Made by a program: the position numbers and the translations under genes. Below are positions 47,119-57,200 of a stretch of DNA of 64,000 nucleotides, one piece after another. How positions within the stretch are numbered: position 1 is the stretch's first letter; every line of letters begins with the position of its first letter. Source of the stretch: Hippopus hippopus (taxonomy: Eukaryota; Mollusca; Bivalvia; Cardiida; Cardiidae); NCBI GenBank assembly GCA_946811185.2, contig OX328108.1:40628357-40692356 (forward strand), given 5' to 3'. The notes under the pieces are model-generated. The model saw only the letters and a list, made by a program, of their open reading frames with translations, was not told the origin of the DNA and made no database searches.

Positions 47119-47640
47119 ACCTTTCTTCAAATTGTCAGACGTAAGTTCTATCTTTTCTTCAAATTGTCATTTCTTCAAATTGTCAGACGAAAGTTCTATC
47201 TTCAAGTTGACATTTCTTCAAATTGTCACAGCTCTTTTCAGAGCTAACCCAACAGTCCTTTTCAGGACTAATCATCTACCACGAAAGATCTATCTTCAAG
47301 ATGCCAGACGAAAGTTCTATCTTCAAGCTGTCAGACGAAAGTTCTATCTTCAAGATGCCAGACGAAAGTTCTATCTTCAAGTTGTCATTTCTTCAAATTG
47401 TCACAGCTCTTTTCAGAGCTAACCCAACAGTCCTTTTCAGGACTAACCATCTACCACGAAAGATCTATCTTCAAGATGCCAGACGAAAGTTCTATCTTCA
47501 AGTTGTCAGACGAAAGTTCTATCTTCAAGTTGTCATTTCTTCAAATTGTCACAGCTCTTTTCAGAGCTAACCCAACAGTCCTTTGCAGGACTAACCATCT
47601 ACCACGAAAGTTCTATCTTTCTTCAAAATTGTCATTTCTT
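47119..47640 (+). repeat. Array of histone-type stem-loops and downstream elements
   Basis: Three ~150-175-bp units each contain AGCTCTTTTCAGAGCT (47230, 47405, 47553), AGTCCTTTTCAGGACT (47254, 47429; TTGC loop at 47577), CTACCACGAAAGATCT or a close variant, and several CAGACGAAAGTTCTATCTTC repeats. Confidence 0.85.
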
Positions 47641-48347
47641 TTAGAAGAGTTACACTCCAAAGAGTTACACTCCAGAGAGTAAAAAACTCAGAAAAAGTCT
47701 AAGTCCAACTCAGTACTCAGTCTTTTAGAGAGAAAAAATCATTCATAGATGCAGAAAAAGACTAAGTCCAACTCAATGGTCAGACATTTAGAAAGAGAAA
47801 TCATTCATAGATACAGAAAAAAGAATAAGTCCAACTCAATGGTCAGACATTTAGAAAGAGAAATCATCCATAGATGCAGAAAAAAGTCTAAGTCCAACTC
47901 AGTATTCAGGCTTTTAGAGAAAAATCATTCATAATTGCAGAAAAAAGTCTAAGTTCAACTCAATGGTTAGGCATTTAGAAAGAGAAATCATCCATAGATG
48001 CAGAAAAAAGCTAAGTTCAACTCAGTGATCAGGCTTTTTAGAGAGAAACAATAAAGCAATCCTAATAGCATATGGGTGAAAAAACTAAGTCCAACTCAGT
48101 GATCAGACCTGGCAGATCCCTATAGTGCCTTCGAAAATGTGGCATTTTGTCTGGCACTTAGCCTTTAATTGCAGAAAAATTCCCCTCAGGGTAGGCAGAA
48201 TGGGGTGTTTAAAAAATGCAAATTCTTTCAGGGTAGGCAAACTGGGGACAAACTCTCTGTAGGGTAGGCAACGTAGGGCTCTCAGGGAAGTCTCTTTGGA
48301 CGTCTGACCAGGCCTGTCAGACGTCAAAAGAGACTCCCTATACTACT
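47577..48347 (-). repeat. Polinton right terminal inverted repeat
   Basis: Complement of the left TIR. The outer ~520 bp differ by only a few bases; the tandem ~58-bp array (47690-48060) has one more unit than the left. Confidence 0.9.
48289..48335. repeat. Terminal hairpin in right TIR
   Basis: Mirror of 35271-35317, identical in stem, mismatch and loop. Confidence 0.88.
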
Positions 48348-48564
48348 CTGCAGTCAGTGCACCTACGCATGTGTTTCCTGGCTTTTTCACACCAGTAAAT
48401 ACTGACACAACTTTCTGTCCAAGCCACTACCTGCTTTTCTCACATGCATCAGAGGTGAGAGGCGAAAAATCGCCGAAAAGAGAGTTTGCCTCAACTGGGT
48501 ATCGAACTCGTAACCACCAGGTCACGAGTCAGATACCCTAACCACTGAGCTACCCGGTCGGGCT
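48348..48564 (-). repeat. SINE 5' part, right flank of the Polinton
   Basis: It starts with the target duplication CTGCAG (48348-48353), continues TCAGTGCACCTACGCATG and ends in the complement of the tRNA-like head (CTGAGCTACCCGGTCGGGCT). Box B complement GGGTATCGAACTC is present. With 35205-35258 it makes one SINE of the 3117-3385 subfamily. Confidence 0.87.
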
Positions 48565-48660
48565 GTTGCACGTGGTACTTGTAAAGCAACTGTCGGATCA
48601 GAGTGAAAGGTGAATGGTCCACCTTAATAAATATGTAGCTTACAAACAAAATCTTATGGT

Positions 48661-49804
48661 ATTAACAAACGTCACAAATTTCAAACACGATGATATAGGA
48701 AGCATTTACAGACATCAAAATAGATGTGGCTCAAAATGTGAGATTAGTCTTGATGAAGGTAGAAAACATTGTGCGAAAAGGAGAAAATGCTGGTTATCAG
48801 CATTTTCTCCTTTGTGTACAATCTTTTCCACAAGATTGTTAAAAACGCGATTATCCGAAAAGACACATTACGCAGATGTCCGAATGCCCCTATTTACGTG
48901 TTGAAGGCCAATTATAGAACAGTAATTACATCGATTATAAAGCTCATTATATCCCAGCGACAAAGAAATTTTAGTTGCCTTTTCACACACAATGTGTAAT
49001 CTGATGTACAATTTTCTTGTTTAAATAGTCAGACCGAAACAGCCTTGAAAATTTATATTCAGACATTTTTTCGACCTACTAGATTTTACTACATAATCTC
49101 CATTATTTTCAGTGCAATATGGCCATTACGAATTTTCTCATCTTACACACGTTTGGGATAAGATTTTTTGACGTCATAGAAGCATTATGTGACGTCATTT
49201 GTTAATCTAAGCCTTGTATGAATTCCTTTCCGTTGTTTCCAAAGCTTGTTAGACACAAATTGTCCGGCCAATTCAACAGTCAAAATTGGTGATCGTTGTA
49301 GAGCTAAAATTTGTTTGTTTTTTTTTTTTTTTTTTTCTTTGTATAAGAAAAAATCAAGTATTTCACGTCAGCTTCTTTGGAACTAGTTTTTTCCCAATGG
49401 TACACTTCTGTCAAAGCAGTGAGTAGGTCCTTTTTTCCGTGGACCTCTGCAGGCCTTTTGAGGACATGTTTGTGGGTCCTATTATAACACCCATACTCAA
49501 AGATTGTCACTGTTAATCGATGCCCCCACGGGGCTTATTCACACCAAAGCAAATAAACATGATAAGGTTTAATCTTTTTCTTGTACAATGTTGTTGTTAC
49601 GTTATCCTATAACCCGTTCCTGTACAGTCTATCGGTATTTTCAGTCATACACTGTTGAGGCAGCAACGGCTCCTTTTCCAAAGACTAATTTGATCTTTGT
49701 TACGGAAGATCACTCCTTCCCAACCGCATAGCTTCATCCGGTATAACATCAATACCTAGCAACCGAGTTAAAGGCGCTTCAGCGAGTTATTTCTAGCGCA
49801 GAGA
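48661..49804. repeat. Tandem duplication, copy 1 (1,144 bp)
   Basis: Begins ATTAACAAACGTCACAAATT. It contains a family C hairpin (about 48762-48832), the TGACGTCA-type dispersed repeat and a poly-T run. I see no host gene in it. Confidence 0.9.
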
Positions 49805-50948
49805 ATTAACAAACGTCACAAATTTCAAACACGATGATATAGGAAGCATTTACAGACATCAAAATAGATGTGGCTCAAAATGTGAAATTAGTCTTGATGA
49901 AGGTAGAAAACATTGTGCGAAAAGGAGAAAATGCTGGTTATCAGCATTTTCTCCTTTGCGTACAATCTTTTCCACAAGATTGTTAAAAACGCGATTATCC
50001 GAAAAGACACATTACGCAGATGTCCGAATGCCCCTATTTACGTGTTGAAGGCCAATTATAGAACAGTAATTACATCGATTATAAAGCTCATTATATCCCA
50101 GCGACAAAGAAATTTTAGTTGCCTTTTCACACACAATGTGTAATCTGATGTACAATTTTCTTGTTTAAATAGTCAGACCGAAACAGCCTTGAAAATTTAT
50201 ATTCAGACATTTTTTCGACCTACTAGATTTTACTACATAATCTCCATTATTTTCAGTGCAATATGGCCATTACGAATTTTCTCATCTTACACACGTTTGG
50301 GATAAGATTTTTTGACGTCATAGAAGCATTATGTGACGTCATTTGTTAATCTAAGCCTTGTATGAATTCCTTTCCGTTGTTTCCAAAGCTCGTTAGACAC
50401 AAATTGTCCGGCCAATTCAACAGTCAAAATTGGTGATCGTTGTAGAGCTAAAATTTGTTTGTTTTTTTTTTTTTTTTTTCTTTGTATAAGAAAAAATCAA
50501 GTATTTCACGTCAGCTTCTTTGGAACTAGTTTTTTCCCAATGGTACACTTCTGTCAAAGCAGTGAGTAGGTCCTTTTTTCCGTGGACCTCTGCAGGCCTT
50601 TTGAGGACATGTTTGTGGGTCCTATTATAACACCCATACTCAAAGATTGTCACTGTTAATCGATGCCCCCACGGGGCTTATTCACACCAAAGCAAATAAA
50701 CATGATAAGGTTTAATCTTTTTCTTGTACAATGTTGTTGTTACGTTATCCTATAACCCGTTCCTGTACAGTCTATCGGTATTTTCAGTCATACACTGTTG
50801 AGGCAGCAACGGCTCCTTTTCCAAAGACTAATTTGATCTTTGTTACGGAAGATCACTCCTTCCCAACCGCATAGCTTCATCCGGTATAACATCAATACCT
50901 AGCAACCGAGTTAAAGGCGCTTCAGCGAGTTATTTCTAGCGCAGAGAA
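49805..50948. repeat. Tandem duplication, copy 2 (1,144 bp)
   Basis: Directly abuts copy 1 and is almost identical; I see single-base differences (e.g. TTTGTG versus TTTGCG in the family C arm) and a poly-T length change. Confidence 0.9.
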
Positions 50949-52783
50949 TTTCGTGAAATTTGACACAGAAACACTTCAAAGTATGTTCTTTCAATATGCG
51001 AAAAGATAATCAGCCGTTGCCTGATGAACCAAAAAGTTCTGAGCCCACGAAGAACATAACCCTTTTTTCAAATTACACAAAAACCCAATTATTGCAGCAT
51101 ACGTCAGAATTTTGCGATTAAAATCTGTAATTTCAGTCAAATCATGTTCTCTGTGTTTTAAATTCATAGTGAAACAATGGATCCTCTGACTTTGATGAGA
51201 AATTAACAGATATTTCAAATTAATGATACGCTATCTATGTTTCAATAAAACCCTTAGCCAACAAAATGCTTATTTTATCACGGAAAATCAGGACATTATT
51301 TGACCCTCAAAAAAATCTAGAGCAAAGATTTTTCTCATTTTTCTCAGATATATACATGATTATATCCTTTATCAAAAAATGCAAAAAAAAAAAAGATAGG
51401 TTGCCAGGCTACTTTTCCCAATATTCAAACTCAATTACCTCCCTTGGAACAAAGAAAGTGACACAAAACACTCAAGATTTCAAATTACTTAGTAAGATGT
51501 ATTATTTCTAGCACTAAGTCATGTTTTTTTCACAATAAAGATTGTACTCTGTCAACCCTTTCCTTGATATAGTCTCGATTTAACATTGGTATGGGACGGC
51601 TTTTGAAAACATTTTGGTAAAAGGGGTAATTGTTCATTACAAGCAATTGTTCCTTTCCCCACAACCTTTTCTGCACAAACGGTTCTTTTAATCTCATTTA
51701 AACATTGTTTAATTTGTCGTCTGCAGCTTCTTTCAATTTTGAAGTTCCAATTTAATTCATTTAGGAAAGGGTTAATATCAAATACATGTGGTATATTTTA
51801 ACAGATGGGAGAATAGAAGAACAATACAAGTAGAACTGTCCAGAATTACTCAAAGGCATAGACTACTTACGAACCTTATAGCAAAACGAATCAAACGATC
51901 CTGATTTCTATCAATACCCAGGAAAGAGGGTTAGAAAACGTTAAAAAGGAGAAAATACTTGTAATTTTCTCTTTTTACCACACTAAACTTACTATCCGGA
52001 TAAGTAATGTCCGACAAATGTACATGTTCTGTTTTCGCTGTTTAGGAATGATTTACACCTTCATAAACTGATCTTTAAAAAAAAAAAAATTGTATCTAGC
52101 ACTACTTTCTCCACGTCTTGCAGCAAAAATCAGTAGTCCAATAATAGTACTACAATCGGACAAAGTTACGCGCTAGAAAACAAAGAAGCGAAGAGACATG
52201 CGCAAAAATGTTGCGCACTGACAACCCGACAAAACGTCGTTAAGTAGAATTCTTTTTAGCTCAGTGATTAGTGTATTGGTCTTTTAAACCTCGATAAACG
52301 AGGATCTTAGCCGCATGCGTACGAATCCCAGCCGGGGCGGTTTGTATTTCAGCTATGCATCTGTTGCGGACTTTCATGTTCCTACGATCTTGAAAATAAT
52401 ATCCCAGAAAGTTCTCTTTTCAACAATATGCAAAACAACGAGGAAGCGAGCCATTTCCTTACGTAGTTACTTTTCATTATTTCCATTCTTGGTGAACAAC
52501 GGGAGTGTTTCACTTTTCGTTTTCCAGTATCTCGTGCGACGTCTTCCTTTCTAAACTCCTAATTTTGCTAAATAACTTAGATGAAAATTTTAAGCCGACG
52601 GTAACATCCTGAATTTGGCTACTTCAAAGTCAGTTTTTGGGTGAAAAATATCTCCTTATCGGACGGTCTAGATCCAAGATCAGGCTGCGCGTTACTGGAC
52701 AATATCTTCCTTCCATATAAGTGGATCTATTGAGACTTAAATGAGAAGCTAACTATTTTTAGACCAAAGAAAAAAACATTTTA

Positions 52784-53030
52784 CCCTTGCTTTAGCAAAA
52801 GGAGGTCAAATGCATCTCCGTTATGCAAGTCGTCACATAATTATGGATCCATAATATTCATTTTATCTACTTAACGACTGGATCATGGGGTAAACTGGTC
52901 CTTTGACATACAGATCGTTAACCGCTAGCAAAAACTTTCGAGCCAGGTCAGCCTGCGCCGAATGCGCAGGCTGACCTGAGCCGATACCTTTTGCAGATAC
53001 ATGAAACCCTCTTTTCACCGAACGTGGCTC
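52784..53030. repeat. Family B MITE
   Basis: CTTGCTTTAGCAAAAGGAGG at the left, CTTTTCACCGAACGTGGCTC at the right; stem CCAGGTCAGCCTGCGCCGA and complement. Confidence 0.78.
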
Positions 53031-53301
53031 ATTATAAGGTCATGAAATACGATTACATAGAAAATGTCTTTTTTTGTTGCATGAAAACAATTGAGCTGCA
53101 AGCGGCAACAATCTAAGATAGGTATGTCAGATATCTGCAGTCTGATCTTGATCTATGGCGTCGACAATTCACTTCACACACGCAGTAAAGGGATAGAGAA
53201 AATTATTTATTTCTTATCTGAGTTTTTGTTTACCAATGTGGTTATTGAAAAAAAGCTTTGCAAACCCTGAAGTAGTTTTTGCTACATACTTGATTTGGCT
53301 T

Positions 53302-53552
53302 GCAACACGCGAAAAGGGACATTCGGACATTTGCGTAAAGTGTCGTCTGGGATCAGCCTGCGCAGTCAGCGCAGGCTAATTCGAGACGGCACTTTACGTC
53401 AACATTAGATTTTATCCTACATTAGACTTGCGTGAAACAGAAAATCACGCACGATCGGAAAGTGCCGTCACGGATCAGACTGCGCGGACTGCGCAGGCTG
53501 ATCCGAGACGACACTTTACGCAAATGTCCGAATGCCCCTTTTCGCGTGTTCC
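53302..53552. repeat. Family D double-hairpin MITE (251 bp)
   Basis: Third copy; ends GCAACACGCGAAAAGGG and TTTTCGCGTGTTCC. Confidence 0.9.
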
Positions 53553-53757
53553 GAGCCATTTAATAACGGATTCTACAATATGTTGTGATTACCATTTCTA
53601 AACTACGAAGGTGGCAGGAAAAAAGATAGACAGACAGATATACAGAAGGATATACAAAAGGACATAGGAGATCTTACTAATATTTTTATCTTTAATATAA
53701 AAAAAAAACATTTATACATGAATGTGATCTTTTCTTATCGTATAGAAATACATTACA

Positions 53758-53849
53758 CTTTTCTTTCTTTCTTTCTTTCTTTTTCTTCTTTCTCTCTTCC
53801 TGTCTTTTTTACTTATTTATTTATTTATTTATTCATTTATTTATCTAAG

Positions 53850-53882
<33 letters not shown>
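53758..53882. repeat. Compound microsatellite (TTTC / TTTA / ATCT)
   Basis: Three adjoining tetranucleotide runs about 300 bp upstream of the CUB gene start codon. Confidence 0.88.
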
Positions 53883-53883
<1 letters not shown>

Positions 53884-54182
53884 CCAACAATTTCATACGT
53901 AAGTATTCCCATTTTGAAAAAGAAAAAAAAAAACGACTATCTTTTAATTATCTTTTAAAAATGAACTCAAGGACTTCCTTTCAGCTGAGTTTTAAATTGG
54001 TCCAATTTTTTTTTTCGACCCAATATGCGTAATTTTATTGATCTTTACAAAGAGACCTTTCATAGCCTGAATATTTTGTAAATAGAATTGCGGCGATAAC
54101 ATGTTACGCAGTTTGTCATGCGAAAATTTGTTATAAACTTGAACGTTACATTCAACATGGGAACTATTTAAGATATTTAAAG

Positions 54183-54255
54183 ATGGTGTTGTATTTCTGT
54201 TATACGTTGATGACAGTGTTGCTGTGTGCACCTTCGGTTTTCTCGATAACAACAG
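54183..54255 (+). CDS. CUB gene exon 1: signal peptide
   Basis: ATG 54183, donor ACAACAG|GTAATT, phase 1 out. Hydrophobic core LMTVLLCAPSVF with likely cleavage after FS. Confidence 0.75.
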
Positions 54256-57200
54256 GTAATTTACGAAAAACGTAACTTTTTATGCCATTTTGTTTATCAA
54301 TGACACTTTAGTTTTTTTTTTTCTAAAATTTAACCCCCCTCTCTCTCTCTCTCTCTCTCCCTCTCTATTAATATGTCTCTCTGTCTGTCCCTCTCCCTCT
54401 CTCTGTTTGTCTCTGTTTCTGTCTCTCTTCCTCTCTCTGTCTCCCACCCTCTCTCTGTCTCTCTTCCTCTGTCCGTCTGTCTGTCTGTCTGTCTGTCTGC
54501 CTCTCTTTCTCTCTCTCTCTCTCTCTCTGTAATGTCACTTACATTAATTTTGTTTATACGTTCATACAACCAGAGAATCTTTTTTATCACATAACCTCCT
54601 GTCTTCTTCGTGCAAAACAACTCTATTAGTTTCCTTATTTTACACACGTTTAAGGTAAGCAATATTTGGCGTCATATGTTACGTCATTTTATGCGTCATC
54701 TTATGCGTCTGGGTGAATCGAGTTTTACGTATCGAAATTTCCACGTGTGCGTGTTGCGTACTCTGTCCTATGACTCGTAAAAAATAAATAGTTATGTGGA
54801 AAAAAAAAGGCTGATATTAGTTGGCTTTTTTATATAATTTTTATTAAACGCGTCTATAAAGCCAGAGAGCTCACGTAGAGACATTGCTATAGATTCGCAT
54901 AACAAAATTTTATCTCAAATGTCCACTTAGTATGTCAGATCCTATATATAGATCTTTAGGCTATATATCTGATCAAATCCCAGATCCCACGTTATACGTC
55001 ACAGATCATTTCCTAAATCTAGAATTCAAAATTGTAAAATATCTTAAACATTAACCTGTTACCTCCGGGGCAAAATACAGCACGTGATTTTGAAGATACC
55101 ACAGTAAAATGTAGCAAATACGAGTGGTTTCTCCTTTTGCCATAACATATATATATGAGCCATGCTCTGGCAAAAGGGGGCTTGATGCATCTCCGTGATA
55201 CATGATACTAAACAAGCCATCACATACTCATGGATCCATTATAGCTTCTTTTTTTAAACAATTGACTTAATCATGAGGTAGACTGGGCCTTGGTCACACA
55301 GAAAATTGACCAATGGCGAAAAGTTTCGGCCCAGGTCAGCCTGCGCGGACTGCGCATGCGGACCTGGGTCGATACTTTTCGCAGATGCATTAAGTCCCTT
55401 TTCGTAGAGCATTATTCATATATTAAAAAAAAAAAGACATTTCTACTGGAAAACATTAACATTTGTCTACATGGTGTAATGTGCTTAACCATCCAAACTT
55501 CTCATCCTCTTTCAGATTACCTAAATCTAGTTTGCAACGTGACTTCTAAATCCCTGGAAACAAGTTTACGTCTGGAATCGAGCACGTCGTTGACGTATTC
55601 TGCAAATACCGACTGTTATTACAACGTCGTCGCAGACACAAATAAACAAGTATTTTTGGTGGTAAGGTAAGCTGTTTTAGAACCACTTTTGTAATAAAAC
55701 GAATATTTGTAATAAAATTATTACGAAAAAGCTGCAAGGGGATCGGGAGAGGCCTGTTGGCTTGATGTTTACGTAGTGTGCCGATACGGGATGTAATTAA
55801 AACGTCGTTACAGACCCAAACAAACAAGTGAGCCATGCTCTGGAAAAAGGGGGGTTGGTGAATCTTCGAAAAAGTTTCGACCCAGGTCAGCCTGCGCAGT
55901 CCGCGCAGGCTGACCTGGGCCGACACTTTTCGCTATTCGTCAATTTTCTGTATATCCAAGTACCAGTTCACCTCATGATTCAGTCAGCTATTAAAAAAAA
56001 GTGGCTATTATGGATCCATAATAATACGGAAGTTTGCTTGGTATAATGGATCACGGAGGTGCATTAAGCCCCCTTTTGCGAGAGCGTGGCTCATTAGTAT
56101 TTTTGGTTGGAATGTAAGTCAGTTGGTTTGGCGTTGACGTACCTCGCCAATACGGACTGTTATTGCAACATCGTCGAGGACCAAAACAAACAGGCACTTT
56201 TGGTAGTGAGGTAAGTCTGTGGATTTGGTGTTGACGTGTTCCGCCGATACGCACTGCTGTAACAACGTCGTCATAGAAACACACAAAAAAGTATTTGTTT
56301 GATGATAAAGTTGGTTTGCTTTGTGTTGACGGACTACGTCAATTCGGACTTTTTCGACAAATGTCGTCAAAGACCCAAACAATCAAGTAATTTTGTTGAT
56401 ATTGCCTACTTCATTTAACCTGATCCTGGCCTTTATGCTGAATATTTAAGTAGGCTTATAAATAGAACTCCGAGTATTATGCGGAAAGTTATTTATACAC
56501 GGAAAGGTACTTAGATACATAGGTCAGCAATTTAATTCGCTCATATCGTACGAAATATTTCCGTGATCATTCGGGACATATGCCTAAGGCAGCCCCGTGC
56601 GATGCCGAGGGTAAAGATAGAATTTAATTTATGTAAATGATGTTGAACTGGGTTAGGTTAAAAGAAGTAGGCAAAATGGTAAGTTTGTTGGATTGGTGTT
56701 CTCTCGCCGATCCGGACTGTTATTACAAAGTCCGGTCAAGCAAGTCGGTTTACTCGGTGTTGACGTGTTCCCCCAATAAAGAGATGTTATTACAAGATCG
56801 TAAGGGACCCATAACCAACAAATATTTCTGGTGATAACAGTTAGTCCGTTTGCTTGGTGTTGATTAAGATATTGATTTAACGCTATCTGGCGATAAAGAT
56901 TTTTAGAATTGTCCAAATTCAAAGCATTTGCTGGCGACAAATTATATATGGGTCAACAAATGGAATCTGTCTTTGGAGGGGTCGAAAACAGGCGAAAATG
57001 AGAAAATGCTGGGTACACCAGCATTTTATCATTTTCATATGTTTTCAAAAGCCTCCTTCCCTCGTTGAACAGAATTGTTTGGTAAAAGAGTTAAACAGCG
57101 TTTCAGTTATAGCATGATGACCAGTGTACCTATTTAGGCGTTCCTTTTATCTTTTTATCAGAACTACTCTTAATTAAGAACCTTTATTGCATCTTGCTGC

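Larger units (their letters stand above)
35259..48347. mobile_element. Polinton/Maverick-type DNA transposon or integrated virus, 13,089 bp, decayed polymerase
   Basis: The element begins AGTAGTATAGGG and ends with the exact complement. It has long terminal inverted repeats and a 6-bp target duplication CTGCAG at 35253-35258 and 48348-48353. Six-bp duplications, 5'-AG termini and a protein-primed family B polymerase are the known signature of Polintons. Genes on the minus strand fill 36004-42395 plus 43759-43965; plus-strand genes lie at 42554-43405, 44332-44919, 46085-46225 and 46599-47039. No retroviral-type integrase, FtsK/HerA-like ATPase, Ulp1-like protease or jelly-roll capsid gene is recognisable, and the unit is short for the family (usually 15-20 kb). 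It could be a deletion derivative that gained or kept only accessory genes, or a distinct lineage. Confidence 0.87.
50949..54182. other. Intergenic region before the CUB-LDLa gene
   Basis: I see no supported exon. It contains A/T-rich DNA, diverged family C hairpins (51608-51671 and near 51940), a SINE-head-like TTTTTAGCTCAGTGATTAGT at 52254, family B and D MITEs, and microsatellites. Confidence 0.6.

Noticed and set aside
48103..48327. Two identical 74-residue ORFs in the TIRs (also 35279-35503)
   Set aside because: Identity follows from the inverted repeat; no ATG context beyond a non-standard start, and they overlap the terminal hairpin.
54330..54662. 110-residue Glu/Arg-rich minus-strand ORF
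   Set aside because: Translation of the CT/TCTG microsatellite.
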